A stretch of DNA of 64,000 nt from DASUPK01 sp963763955 (GCA_963763955.1 CAVXQP010000013.1:62001-126000); one strand, 5' to 3'; shown: positions 53,841-62,228, counted from the stretch's first letter. Notes: generated by a model not told the origin, from the sequence alone. Numbers and translations: made by a program.

Positions 53841-54869
53841 TTACTCGTCGTAGACCGTCTCGAAGAAGCGGGAGAGCTCGCCGGCGGCACCTCGGACGCT
53901 GGCGATCGCGGTCGCGTAGTCCATCCGCAGCGGCCCGATGATCCCGACCGAACCCAGGTTGCGGTAGCCGAGGCCGTAGTTCGCGCCGACGACGCTGACC
54001 GAGCGCAGCTCCGGCGCCGGGTTCTCGCCCCCGATCCAGACGAAGACCGAGCGGCGGTCGAGTGCAGTCCGCAGCGCGCGCAGAACGTTCACCCGGCGCT
54101 CGAGCGCGCGCATGAGGTCGTCGGCGTGCGGCAGGTCGGCGAAGTGCTCCTCTGAGAGCAACCGGGCGGTCCCATCCACGTAGAGGGTGTCCTCGGCCGA
54201 CTCATCGAGGTCGGTGAAGGCGCTCGAGATCTCGGCGAGGAACTCCGTCTCCTTCGGTCCGAGCTCGGGATCCCGCACCCGGTCCGCCGCCATGCGGGCG
54301 CCCAGCCCGAGCCCAGCGAGCCTCTCGTTCAGATAGCTGGCGGCCCACTCGACCAGCCCGGGGTCGACCTCCGAATCGAAAGTGAAGACCCGCTTGGTTA
54401 CGCCGCCATTGGATGCAATCACCACCACCATCACCACCTTGGGCTGCAGCCGCAGGACCTCGATCCGGTGGATCGTCGCGGTGTGGAGAGGCGGCGCGGT
54501 GACGAGGGCGACCAGATCAGTGATCTGGGACAGGGTCGCGGTCGTCTCGCGGATCGCGACGTCGACCTCGCGCCGCATCTGCGAGATGCCGAGCTCGTCG
54601 GCAACGGGCTGCGGCAGGCGGTCCTGCTGGGCCAGCAGGCGCTCCACGTAGAACCGGTAGCCGGTATCGGTAGGGACGCGCCCGGCCGAGGTGTGGGGAT
54701 GGGAGAGCAGACCCTCCTCCTCCAGGCTGGCGAGCTCGGCGCGCACGGTGGACGCGCTCCAGTCGATGTCCGACCGGTTCGCGAGCGCGCGCGACCCGAC
54801 CGGGCGCCCGTCGTCGACGTAGCGCTCGACCAGCAATCGCAGGATCTGGCTCTGGCGTTTGGTCAGCAC
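53841..54869 (-). CDS. hrcA: Heat-inducible transcription repressor HrcA
   Basis: HrcA represses chaperonin genes through CIRCE operators. The 342-residue protein has the winged-helix LTKRQSQILRLLVERYVDDG, then RPVGSRALANRSDIDWSAST (about 2-45), LEEEGLLSHPHTSAGRVPTD with TGYRFYVERLL, the GAF-like body, and the C-terminal motif NYGLGYRNLGSVGIIGPLRM. No CIRCE-like GCACTC-N-GAGTGC sequence occurs before this gene, so its targets are elsewhere. TATCAT lies seven bases before the GTG. Confidence 0.94.
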   Translation of the reverse strand: MLTKRQSQILRLLVERYVDDGRPVGSRALANRSDIDWSASTVRAELASLEEEGLLSHPHTSAGRVPTDTGYRFYVERLLAQQDRLPQPVADELGISQMRREVDVAIRETTATLSQITDLVALVTAPPLHTATIHRIEVLRLQPKVVMVVVIASNGGVTKRVFTFDSEVDPGLVEWAASYLNERLAGLGLGARMAADRVRDPELGPKETEFLAEISSAFTDLDESAEDTLYVDGTARLLSEEHFADLPHADDLMRALERRVNVLRALRTALDRRSVFVWIGGENPAPELRSVSVVGANYGLGYRNLGSVGIIGPLRMDYATAIASVRGAAGELSRFFETVYDE

Positions 54870-54876
54870 AGAGCTG

Positions 54877-54882
54877 ATGATA
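54877..54882 (-). promoter_or_regulatory. hrcA: -10 hexamer TATCAT of hrcA-dnaJ
   Basis: TATCAT on the minus strand, seven bases before the hrcA GTG. A leaderless heat-shock repressor operon is inferred. Confidence 0.4.
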
Positions 54883-54897
54883 GGAATGCGGGGCGCG

Positions 54898-55302
54898 TTA
54901 CTTCGCGACCAGCTCCGCCTGGGCGTTCCGGATCACCTGGTTCTCGCCCTGCGCGGCGACCGTGTCGATCAGCACGCGACCGTCGCCGGCCTCCTTGACG
55001 GTGCCGCTCACCACGAGCTCCTGCTCGGGGAAGCCCATGCCTCGGAACTGGACCGAAAGGCGCCTGAGCGCCCGCGGGTCCCCGTCCGCGAGCTGGGCGT
55101 TCCCGCGCGCCACCTGGGCCATCATCCAGAGGCCGTGGAGGATGTTGCCGGGCAGACCGACCTGCTTCGCGAAATCGGGGTCGATGTGGATCGGGTTGAA
55201 GTCCCCGGACGCGCCCGCGTAGCGGTGCGGCAGGTATTTGTCGGGAGTCACCTTGAGCTCGGGGATGGAGTCGCCCTCCTTCAGGTTCTTCAGCTCGACC
55301 AT
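54898..55302 (-). CDS. MaoC-like (R)-hydratase, HadB-type subunit
   Basis: A 134-residue hot-dog-fold dehydratase. The hydratase-2 motif is complete: HRYAGASGDFNPIHIDPDFA (about 27-46) with the catalytic Asp and His, then KQVGLPGNILHGLWMMAQVA. It pairs with the upstream subunit (stop/start ATGA overlap), as HadA-HadB do in mycobacterial fatty-acid elongation. The substrate is likely a (3R)-hydroxyacyl thioester. It could serve fatty-acid or polyketide synthesis; the neighbouring hrcA-dnaJ genes give no hint. Confidence 0.88.
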   Translation of the reverse strand: MVELKNLKEGDSIPELKVTPDKYLPHRYAGASGDFNPIHIDPDFAKQVGLPGNILHGLWMMAQVARGNAQLADGDPRALRRLSVQFRGMGFPEQELVVSGTVKEAGDGRVLIDTVAAQGENQVIRNAQAELVAK

Positions 55303-55742
55303 CACACCCCCCTGACGATGTTGGTCCAGGTCCCGGTCACCGTCCTCTTGCCGTCCTGGTTGGTCGAGACCGACTCGAATACATAGAAGCCCTTGCCGTC
55401 CTTCTCGTAGATCTCCTTGCAGCTGGCGGTCGTCTCGATCACGTCACCGTCGCAGACCGGTTCGTCCCACTCGAACTCCTGTGAGCCGTGCAGCATCGTC
55501 GCGAGGTTGATGTCGACCTCGGGGTCGAAGATCGCCGGCCCCATCGCCCGTGCGCAATAGACGACGCAGAACATCGGTGGCGCCACCAGGTCCCGGAACC
55601 CGGCCGACCTGGCGGCCTCGTGCTCGTGGTGGACCGGGTTGGCCGCGCCGATCGCGTTGGCGAACTCCCTGACCTTCTCCGCCCCGACCTCGTAGGTGGC
55701 GGCCGGCCATTGCTTGCCGATTGCGTCGGTCTTGACGGGCAT
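55302..55742 (-). CDS. MaoC-like dehydratase, HadA-type subunit
   Basis: A 146-residue hot-dog protein of the FAS1_DH/HadA group. VREFANAIGAANPVHHEHEA aligns with the hydratase motif, but the catalytic Asp is replaced (GAANPVHH), so this subunit is probably the non-catalytic, substrate-binding half. FRDLVAPPMFCVVYCARAMG and ATMLHGSQEFEWDEPVCDGD are family features. Its partner overlaps its stop codon. The pair is transcribed towards hrcA. Confidence 0.87.
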   Translation of the reverse strand: MPVKTDAIGKQWPAATYEVGAEKVREFANAIGAANPVHHEHEAARSAGFRDLVAPPMFCVVYCARAMGPAIFDPEVDINLATMLHGSQEFEWDEPVCDGDVIETTASCKEIYEKDGKGFYVFESVSTNQDGKRTVTGTWTNIVRGV

Positions 55743-55817
55743 TGGCGACGCGCGATTCTAGGTGCTGAGCAGTTCCACCCGCCCCTTGACTCGCGAGGGC
55801 TAGGGTAGGAATCGAGC

Positions 55818-56432
55818 GTGACACCGTTCCTGACCACCGACGACGACGAGGGCGTGATGCGCTTCCGCGCCTGGGCCATCCCGGTGCTGATCGCCGTGAT
55901 CTGCGCTTCGATCGTCGCGTCGATGGCACTCGCCGGGCTGGTCGGGGCAGGTCTCGGCATGGCGGTCGGGGCGGTGGCCGCCACGGGGCTGGTCGTCTTC
56001 GCCTCCCGGTCCAAGCCGGACCGGAAACTCGAGGTCGCTGCGGCCCGCGACGACGAACACCGTGTGCTGGTGGTCGCCACCGCCGAGGCCACCGCCGAAT
56101 CCGCGCAGCGCATCGCGGAGCTGGCAGGCAAGACCATCGACGTCCGCTTGCTGGTCCCGGTTCCCAGTCACCGGCTCGACCGCTGGATGTCGGCTGAGGA
56201 CGATGCCCGGCGCGACGCCGAGGGCCTGCTAGCGCGCTCGGCCGGAGCGCTCGTGGCCGCTGGGTTGCCGGTCAGCGGATCGGTCGGGGATCACGACCCT
56301 GCTCAGGCACTCGAGGACGAACTCCGTGACTTCCCAGCCGACGAGGTGGTCCTGCTGATCGCCAACGGCAAGGACCCGCTGGCCAAGATCGAGACCCGGC
56401 TCAGCCTGCCGCTGCGGCGCGTCAGCCCCTAG
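55818..56432 (+). CDS. Membrane protein with cytoplasmic nucleotide-binding-like domain
   Basis: A 204-residue protein. A pair of hydrophobic helices (AIPVLIAVICASIVASMALA; GLVGAGLGMAVGAVAATGLVVF) occupies about 20-62. The rest is a soluble alpha/beta domain (HRVLVVATAEATAESAQRIA; DEVVLLIANGKDPLAKIETR) that could be a degenerate universal-stress-protein fold; the usual glycine-rich nucleotide motif is absent. I cannot name the family. A GTG start has TAGGAA six bases before it. It converges with the downstream NTF2-like gene, overlapping by four bases. Confidence 0.6.
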   Translation: MTPFLTTDDDEGVMRFRAWAIPVLIAVICASIVASMALAGLVGAGLGMAVGAVAATGLVVFASRSKPDRKLEVAAARDDEHRVLVVATAEATAESAQRIAELAGKTIDVRLLVPVPSHRLDRWMSAEDDARRDAEGLLARSAGALVAAGLPVSGSVGDHDPAQALEDELRDFPADEVVLLIANGKDPLAKIETRLSLPLRRVSP

Positions 56433-56845
56433 GAGGTTTCACGCTCCTCTGCCAATCGGATCCCCTCCTCGCGCGTCGGGAGCATCGCGAGAAAGGTGCA
56501 CAGCCCCTCGTCGTTGACGTCGAAGAGGAAGGCGAGCTCCATGCTGACCTCGATCCCGGCGCGCCCCCGGCCCTCCTGATGGATCGTCGTGACCACGTGA
56601 CGCTCTCCCACCACGGTGTTGTCCGTGACCTCTGCGCTGATCTCATCCCAGGCCTCGGTCCAGGCGGTAATCCAGGACACGAATCCGTCATGACCCGTGT
56701 AGCTCCCCGCGTTCGCCATCTCGGGGGAGGCATAGACCTCCACGTCCTGTGTGAGCGCGGCGAGCATCCGCGGTACGTCCCCGTCGTTGAACGCGTCCAT
56801 CCCTCCCTGGGCCAGGGTGATCCGCTGTTCGCTACTTGTCGCCAT
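56429..56845 (-). CDS. NTF2/SnoaL-like domain protein
   Basis: A 138-residue NTF2-like cone fold (ITLAQGGMDAFNDGDVPRML, DVEVYASPEMANAGSYTGHD, GFVSWITAWTEAWDEISAEV). These folds act as isomerases, hydrolases or ligand-binding modules; no catalytic pattern marks a specific activity. The ATG overlaps the lepA stop by 14 bases, so it is co-transcribed with lepA. A related NTF2-like gene flanks the other end of lepA on the opposite strand. Confidence 0.75.
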   Translation of the reverse strand: MATSSEQRITLAQGGMDAFNDGDVPRMLAALTQDVEVYASPEMANAGSYTGHDGFVSWITAWTEAWDEISAEVTDNTVVGERHVVTTIHQEGRGRAGIEVSMELAFLFDVNDEGLCTFLAMLPTREEGIRLAEERETS

Positions 56846-58634
56846 CCATCTCCAGCACGGCGAGGAACGCCTCCTGGGGAACCTCGACCGCGCCGACCTG
56901 CTTCATCCGCTTCTTCCCCTTCTTCTGCTTCTCCAGCAGCTTGCGCTTCCTGGTGACATCGCCGCCGTAGAGCTTCGCGGTGACGTCCTTGCGGAGGGCC
57001 TTGACCGTCTCGCGGGCGATCACGTTGGAGCCGATCGCCGCCTGCACCGGGACGTCGAACTGCTGCCTCGGAATGGTCTTGCGAAGGCGCTCGACCAGGT
57101 TGCGGCCCTGCTCGTAGGACGCCTCCTTGTGGACGATCAGCGAGAGCGCGTCGACCTTGTCGCCGGCGAGCAGCACGTCGAGCTTGACCAGCTCCGACGG
57201 CCGGTTTCCGATCGGCTCATAGTCGAGCGAGGCGTATCCCTTGCTGCGCGACTTGAGCTGATCGAAGAAGTCGAGAACGATCTCCGCCAACGGGAGGTCG
57301 TATTGGACCTGCACCCGCGTCGGCGAGAGGTAGTGGAGGCCGACGTGCTCGCCCCGGCGCTTCTGGCAAAGCTCCATCACCGCGCCGACGTAGTCGTTCG
57401 GGGTGATGATCGTGGCGCGGATGTAGGGCTCGGAGATCGACTCGATCGAGGCGGGATCGGGCATATCGGTGGGGCTGCGGACCTCGACCACCTCACCGGT
57501 GTTGATCAGCTTCACCTCGTACCGGACATTGGGGGTGGTGGCGAGCAGCTCGAGGTCGTACTCGCGCTCGAGCCGCTCGCGGACGATGTCCATGTGGAGG
57601 AGGCCGAGGAAGCCGCACCGGAAGCCGAAGCCGAGCGCCTCGGAGGTCTCGGGCTCGTAGGAGAGCGCGGCGTCGTTGAGGGCGAGGCGGTCGAGGGCGT
57701 CGCGGAGGTCCTCGTACCGGTCGGTGTCGATCGGGAAGAGCCCGCAGAAGACCATGGGCCGGACCTCGCGGTAGCCGGGCAACGCCTCGGCCGCCGGCTG
57801 CTCGCGGCTCGTGAGCGTGTCGCCGACGCGGAGCTTGGTGACGTCCTTGATCCCGGTGATCACGTAGCCGACCTCGCCCGCCGACATCCCGGCGGCCGGC
57901 GTCATCTTCGGGGTGAAGAAGCCGATGTCGTCGATGTCCGCCTGGGTCCCGGCCTGCATCGCCTTGATCGGCTCGTTCTTCGAGAAGCGGCCGTCCTTCA
58001 TCCGGACGAAGGCCACGACGCCGCGATACTGGTCGAACTCGGAGTCGAAGATCAGGGCGCGCGGGGGGGCCTCGGGCTGGCCGTCGGGTGGCGGGATCCT
58101 CTGCACGATCGCCTCCAGCACGTCGGTGACCCCTTCTCCCGTCTTGGCCGAGATGCGCAGAGCCTCGCCGGGATCGCCGCCCAGCAGGTCCGCAACCTGA
58201 GCCGCCACGCCGTCGGGGTCCGCCCCCGGCAGATCCACCTTGTTGAGGACCGGGATCAGCTCCAGGCCGGCGTCGATCGCCGCGTAGGCGTTCGCGACGG
58301 TCTGTGCTTCCACCCCCTGCGCCGCGTCCACCACCAGCAGCGCGCCCTCGCACGCCGCAAGGCTGCGGGAGACCTCGTATGAGAAATCGACATGACCGGG
58401 CGTGTCGATCAGATGGAGGTGGTAGCTCTCGCCGTCCGACGCCGCGTATGTCACGCGCACGGCCTGAGCCTTGATGGTGATCCCGCGCTCCCGCTCGAGC
58501 TCCATGGAGTCGAGCATCTGCGGCACGTGGGTCCGCGCGTCGACCGCCCCGGTGAGCTCGAGGATGCGATCGGCGAGCGTCGACTTGCCGTGGTCGATGT
58601 GGGCGATGATCGAGAAGTTCCGAATCCGGTCCAT
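56832..58634 (-). CDS. lepA: Elongation factor 4
   Basis: LepA (EF4) is a translational GTPase that acts on ribosome assembly or stalled elongation. The 600-residue protein has G1 IIAHIDHGKSTLADRILELT, G3 LHLIDTPGHVDFSYEVSRSL, and G4 PVLNKVDLPGADPD. It also has EF-G-like domains II, III and V and the LepA-specific C-terminal domain (VTAKLYGGDVTRKRKLLEKQ, followed by KKGKKRMKQVG). The ATG at 58634 is the conserved start (MDRIRNFSIIAH); the longer frame upstream overlaps the divergent gene. The run lepA, murJ, rpsT, holA, comEC is a common bacterial order. Confidence 0.96.
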   Translation of the reverse strand: MDRIRNFSIIAHIDHGKSTLADRILELTGAVDARTHVPQMLDSMELERERGITIKAQAVRVTYAASDGESYHLHLIDTPGHVDFSYEVSRSLAACEGALLVVDAAQGVEAQTVANAYAAIDAGLELIPVLNKVDLPGADPDGVAAQVADLLGGDPGEALRISAKTGEGVTDVLEAIVQRIPPPDGQPEAPPRALIFDSEFDQYRGVVAFVRMKDGRFSKNEPIKAMQAGTQADIDDIGFFTPKMTPAAGMSAGEVGYVITGIKDVTKLRVGDTLTSREQPAAEALPGYREVRPMVFCGLFPIDTDRYEDLRDALDRLALNDAALSYEPETSEALGFGFRCGFLGLLHMDIVRERLEREYDLELLATTPNVRYEVKLINTGEVVEVRSPTDMPDPASIESISEPYIRATIITPNDYVGAVMELCQKRRGEHVGLHYLSPTRVQVQYDLPLAEIVLDFFDQLKSRSKGYASLDYEPIGNRPSELVKLDVLLAGDKVDALSLIVHKEASYEQGRNLVERLRKTIPRQQFDVPVQAAIGSNVIARETVKALRKDVTAKLYGGDVTRKRKLLEKQKKGKKRMKQVGAVEVPQEAFLAVLEMDGDK

Positions 58635-58679
58635 GGCGGAGAGGAAGGGTAGGGCCCGAGTCGGGGATACTGCGAACGC

Positions 58680-59111
58680 ATGTCGCGGCAGAACGTGGAT
58701 TTCGTCACCGGGCTCTACTCCGCCGGCGAAAGCATGGAAAAGGAGCAGCTGCTCGCGGCGCTGCCGGAGCTGATCGCACAAGCGTGCGACCCCGAGATCG
58801 AGTGGGTCGAAGATCCCCAGCGCGCCGACAGCAGAACCTATCGGGGGCACGAGGGCGTCCTCCGCTCATTCGAGCAGTGGCTGGAGCAGTTCTCGGAGTA
58901 TGGCTTTGAGGCGGAGCGCTTCGTGGATTGCGGCGATGACGTCCTGGTCGTCGCCCGCGAGGAGGGCCGGGGCAGCGTGAGCGGTGCGCCGGTGAGCTCG
59001 CTGATCTACCAGGTGGTGACCGTCAAGGACGACAAGGTCTCTCGCTTCCAGGAGTTCTATGAGGAGGCGTCGGCACTCAAGGCAGTCGGTCTCACGGAGC
59101 TTCCCGCCTAG
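58680..59111 (+). CDS. NTF2/SnoaL-like domain protein
   Basis: A 143-residue NTF2-like protein (VDFVTGLYSAGESMEKEQLL, EIEWVEDPQRADSRTYRGHE, VLRSFEQWLEQFSEYGFEAE). It ends SRFQEFYEEASALKAVG, the usual last strand and helix of the fold. It is distantly similar to the protein at 56429. A GATACT element lies eight bases before the ATG. The function is unknown. Confidence 0.75.
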   Translation: MSRQNVDFVTGLYSAGESMEKEQLLAALPELIAQACDPEIEWVEDPQRADSRTYRGHEGVLRSFEQWLEQFSEYGFEAERFVDCGDDVLVVAREEGRGSVSGAPVSSLIYQVVTVKDDKVSRFQEFYEEASALKAVGLTELPA

Positions 59112-59116
59112 ACGCC

Positions 59117-59230
59117 ATGGAGTGGAGCAAGGGGCGCCACGAGAGCGTCGGGGAGCAGCTACTGGGCGCGGGGCCCGAGGGGTTCCGCATCACCAGCCCC
59201 AATGCGGTCACCGAACTCAGGCGGCGGTAG
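59117..59230 (+). CDS. Possible 37-codon ORF
   Basis: A short frame right after the NTF2-like gene (MEWSKGRHESVGEQLLGAGP...) ends at a TAG at 59228-59230, overlapping the stop end of DUF5519 on the other strand. There is no ribosome site and no family. It may be a relic or chance. Confidence 0.15.
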   Translation: MEWSKGRHESVGEQLLGAGPEGFRITSPNAVTELRRR

Positions 59231-59570
59231 CCGGGGATGAGAGGCCGTAGCGGGCGACGATGCGATCGTAATTGAGGCGCATCAGCTCGATCACGTCGCG
59301 GACGTCCTCATCATCGTCGATCCGCCTTGCCGCCATCGCGTCCTTTCCGGGGAAGACCGGGTGGTCGACGACACGTCCCTGCTCGCGCAGGGAGGCCCCG
59401 ACCTCCTTGCCGAAGCTGAAGTGGGCGGCATGGTCCCCGTGCAGGTGGCCGACCTCATGGCCGTTGACCCGGAAGCCCCACTCGCCTCGCTTGCCGTAAC
59501 CGGCCTCGACCCCGGGCCACGAGGTGACCTCGTCGGTGATCGTCTCGCTCGCTGACCTCGTCTCGCTCAT
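59217..59570 (-). CDS. Luciferase-like/DUF5519 family protein, SoxR-controlled
   Basis: A 117-residue protein matching DUF5519 (luciferase-family): SWPGVEAGYGKRGEWGFRVN, GHEVGHLHGDHAAHFSFGKE and VIELMRLNYDRIVARYG. The conserved GHLHGDHAAH holds three histidines. The family name comes from a region found with some luciferases; no activity is proven. GAGGAGG precedes the ATG. A promoter with 19-base spacing and a SoxR-box lies upstream, so expression should respond to redox-active compounds through the divergent SoxR. Confidence 0.8.
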   Translation of the reverse strand: MSETRSASETITDEVTSWPGVEAGYGKRGEWGFRVNGHEVGHLHGDHAAHFSFGKEVGASLREQGRVVDHPVFPGKDAMAARRIDDDEDVRDVIELMRLNYDRIVARYGLSSPATAA

Positions 59571-59586
59571 TTCGCCTCCTCAGCTT

Positions 59587-60102
59587 GTGTCGCGCCAGGC
59601 TACAAGCTCAAGTGAACTTGAAGTCAAGGCCGATTCGTGCTTCCCTGTCCCGATCGCCGCGCTCCTCACCATCAGCGAGGTGTCCAGGCGCAGCGGGGTG
59701 GCCGCCTCCGCCCTGCGGTTCTACGAGGACCGCGACCTGATCAGCTCCGAGCGGGCCGGCTCGGGTCACCGCCGATATGAGCGCTCGGTGCTGCGGCGGA
59801 TCGCGTTCATCGTCTTCGCCCAGCGAATCGGCCTCACGCTCGGAGAGATCGCCGAGCAGCTCTCCAAGCTCCCACCGAACCGAGCGCCCACACGCAGCGA
59901 CTGGTCGCGGCTGTCAAACGGCTGGACGGCCCGGATCGATGAGCGGATCGCCGAGCTCGAGCGGCTGCGCGCCGGGCTCACGGAGTGCATCGGCTGCGGC
60001 TGCCTCTCGCTGGACCGCTGCCAGCTCGCCAACCCCGGAGACCGCGCGGGTCGTTCCGGCCCGGGCCCGCGCTACTGGGTCGGCGATCCCCGGCCGGCCT
60101 AG
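59587..60102 (+). CDS. soxR: Redox-sensitive MerR-family activator SoxR
   Basis: SoxR activates target promoters when its [2Fe-2S] cluster is oxidised by redox-cycling compounds. The MerR helix-turn-helix is LTISEVSRRSGVAASALRFY with EDRDLISSERAGSGHRRYER. The dimer helix includes RIAFIVFAQRIGLTLGEIAE. The cluster motif ECIGCGCLSLDRC (CxxCxCx5C) near the C-terminus is intact. The start is unclear: GTG at 59587 lies in frame but would put the SoxR box inside the gene. A GTG at 59637 with AAGG upstream is in another frame and would need a one-base change. The domain itself clearly begins near 59660. Confidence 0.88.
   Translation: MSRQATSSSELEVKADSCFPVPIAALLTISEVSRRSGVAASALRFYEDRDLISSERAGSGHRRYERSVLRRIAFIVFAQRIGLTLGEIAEQLSKLPPNRAPTRSDWSRLSNGWTARIDERIAELERLRAGLTECIGCGCLSLDRCQLANPGDRAGRSGPGPRYWVGDPRPA
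59597..59627 (-). promoter_or_regulatory. SoxR-box promoter with 19-bp spacer driving DUF5519
   Basis: On the minus strand, TTGACT (-35, 59622-59627) and TAGCCT (-10, 59597-59602) are separated by exactly 19 bases, the over-long spacing used by MerR-family activators. The spacer contains the dyad TCAAGT-N2-ACTTGA (59608-59621), nearly identical to the core of the E. coli soxS operator. GAGGAGG and the DUF5519 ATG follow. Confidence 0.8.
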
Positions 60103-60116
60103 CCGGATCGCGCACG

Positions 60117-61919
60117 TCAGATACGCCGCACCAGCCGGATGATCTGCCCGGCCTCCGGGACGCGCAGGGCCAGCACCGCCCCGACGTAGGTCCCGAACCC
60201 GGCGAGCAGGGCGCCCCCGAGGGAGATGATCTGGGCGATCGTGCTTCGCCCGAGTGCCTGGTCGAGGCCGTACCAGACCAGGTAGCTGACGCCGGCGAGC
60301 AGTGCCGCGGCCGCCACGACGCGCACCGCGGTGTCCATCAGCCGCCGGAGGTCGAGCCCGTGAAGCTGGCGGCGCAGGATCACCACTTCCGCGATCACGC
60401 TCGAGACGGTGGCGATCACCGTCGCGGCCACGACGCCGCCGACCCCGAAGGGGGAGTACAGCGCGAACGAGAAGATGATGTCGACGACCAGGTTCGAGCC
60501 CGCGACCGCGGTCGGCACCCAGGGCCGCTGCAGGCTGAAGAAGGTCCGGGTCAGCAACAGGTAGAGCCCGTTGAAGGGCAGCGAGAAGGCGAACCAGAAG
60601 AGCGCCTGCGCGACGAGATGAGTCTGCGCGGCGTCGAACTCGCCGCGCTGGTAGATGAGCCTGGTCATCGGCACCGAGAGCACCAATACCGCTGCGGCCG
60701 CCGGGATCAGCAGCAGCAGGATCTGGCGCATCCCGTTCGACATGGTCGAGCGCAGGTTCACCCACTCCTGGCGGGCGGCAAAGCGGGCGAGGGTCGGGAA
60801 GGTCACGGTCGCGACAGCGACCGAGAAGATTCCCTGCGGGAGCATGTAGATGCGGAACGCCTTGTCGATCGCCGCCGGAGCCTCGTTCGAGACGAGGGTC
60901 CCGACGATGCTGTTGAGCAGCAGGTCAAAGTTGATCAGCCCCAGGCTGAGCGTCACCGGCAGCATCAGCAGCAGGACTCGCCGTACCTCCGGCATGTGCC
61001 AGTCGAAGTCCCGGGTCAGGCGGAAGGGCGTGTTACGGAGGTCCCACGCCGGGATCGCCAGCTGGACCACGGTCCCCACCAGCACACCGATCGCGTATGC
61101 GTAGATCCGGTTGTTCCCGTGGAATGCCGGCTCGAGCAGGACCAGCACCGCGATGATCACCACGTTCCAGAAGAACGGCGAGATCGCGAACGCCGCGAAG
61201 CGGTCGTAGCTGTTCAGGACCCCCACCACCATCCCGGTCGCGCCCAGCAGGATCAGGATCGGGAAGAGGATCTGCGAGAGCGTGACCGTGAGATCGAGGA
61301 TCTCGCCGCTGAATCCCGGGGCGAAGATCGGCGTGATCACGGGCGCGAGCAGAACGAATAGGGCCGTCACGGCACCCAGCACCAGCGTGACGAGGTAGAT
61401 CAGGGTCGAGGCGAGCCGGAATGCCTCGCGCTTGTTGCCCTTCTCGAGCTCCTCGGTGAAGACCGGGACAAAGGCGGCCTGGATCGCCGCATCGGCGAAC
61501 AGCGAGCGGACCAGGTTCGGCACCTGGAAGGCGATCGTGAAGGCAGACATCGGCCCGCTGATGCCGAAGTAGCTCGCCGCGACGATCTCGCGCACCAGGC
61601 CCGCCACCCGCGAGAAGGCGGTGGCTATCGAGAAGAACGCGGTCGAGCGCCCGAGCCGCCCCTGGCGCACGTCGAAGTCCGGGGGTACGAACGGCGTGGT
61701 CGGCGTCGGCGCCGGAATCGCCATGAAGGTCGAGGTGTCCATGGAGACGGCCTCGTGGCGGCGCTCGATCTGCTCCGCCTCCCCGGTGCGAACGGCCTGG
61801 AACTCCTGGGCCGAGGGATCGAAAGGCTCCGACGGAGCCGGAGGCTCATCGCCAAACGGGTTGCGCCTCGCTCCGCTCCCGCTCGCATCGCGGTCGTCCC
61901 CGTCGCCTCGCTCGGTCAT
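60117..61919 (-). CDS. murJ: Lipid II flippase MurJ
   Basis: MurJ moves lipid II across the membrane for peptidoglycan synthesis. The 600-residue MOP-superfamily protein has about 14 helices after a 90-residue cytoplasmic tail rich in Pro, Asp and Arg. The core begins GRSTAFFSIATAFSRVAGLV with REIVAASYFGISGPMSAFTI, and AFQVPNLVRSLFADAAIQAA is the family signature with the essential Arg residues. RTFFSLQRPWVP lies in a later loop. The long tail without a kinase-like domain is typical of actinobacteria. It ends 14 bases from the soxR stop, on the opposite strand. Confidence 0.93.
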   Translation of the reverse strand: MTERGDGDDRDASGSGARRNPFGDEPPAPSEPFDPSAQEFQAVRTGEAEQIERRHEAVSMDTSTFMAIPAPTPTTPFVPPDFDVRQGRLGRSTAFFSIATAFSRVAGLVREIVAASYFGISGPMSAFTIAFQVPNLVRSLFADAAIQAAFVPVFTEELEKGNKREAFRLASTLIYLVTLVLGAVTALFVLLAPVITPIFAPGFSGEILDLTVTLSQILFPILILLGATGMVVGVLNSYDRFAAFAISPFFWNVVIIAVLVLLEPAFHGNNRIYAYAIGVLVGTVVQLAIPAWDLRNTPFRLTRDFDWHMPEVRRVLLLMLPVTLSLGLINFDLLLNSIVGTLVSNEAPAAIDKAFRIYMLPQGIFSVAVATVTFPTLARFAARQEWVNLRSTMSNGMRQILLLLIPAAAAVLVLSVPMTRLIYQRGEFDAAQTHLVAQALFWFAFSLPFNGLYLLLTRTFFSLQRPWVPTAVAGSNLVVDIIFSFALYSPFGVGGVVAATVIATVSSVIAEVVILRRQLHGLDLRRLMDTAVRVVAAAALLAGVSYLVWYGLDQALGRSTIAQIISLGGALLAGFGTYVGAVLALRVPEAGQIIRLVRRI

Positions 61920-61958
61920 TGCTCTATTCTCTTCGCCGCCCGCGTCGCGGGTCTTTTC

Positions 61959-62228
61959 ATGGCCAACATCGCCTCACAGAAGAAGCGGATCGCACGCTCA
62001 GAGCGTGAGCGTCTCGAGAACCTGCGCTTTCGGAGCTCGGTGAAGACCCATTTCAAGCGGCTCGAGGCGGCCGTTCAGTCGGGAAACGCAGATGCCGTCG
62101 CCTCCGAGCACAAGTCTCTGATCTCGCGGATCGACAAGGCCGTTCAGAAGGGCGCGCTGCATCGGAACACCGGTGCCCGGAAGAAGTCCCGCGCCGCCGG
62201 GATCGCCGGCTCCGCCTCCAACACTTAA
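61959..62228 (+). CDS. rpsT: 30S ribosomal protein S20
   Basis: S20 is a primary 16S rRNA-binding protein. The 89-residue helical bundle reads ANIASQKKRIARSERERLEN, LRFRSSVKTHFKRLEAAVQS, SRIDKAVQKGALHRNTGARK and KSRAAG, all typical. It is divergent from murJ by 39 bases. In that gap a small CCCGC-GTC-GCGGG hairpin (61939-61951) directly precedes TCTTTTC and the ATG; there is no Shine-Dalgarno sequence. It may be a leader structure that controls S20 translation, but this is untested. Confidence 0.93.
   Translation: MANIASQKKRIARSERERLENLRFRSSVKTHFKRLEAAVQSGNADAVASEHKSLISRIDKAVQKGALHRNTGARKKSRAAGIAGSASNT

Noticed and set aside
54870..55817. CIRCE element for HrcA
   Set aside because: No GCACTC-type dyad near hrcA or the hydratase pair.
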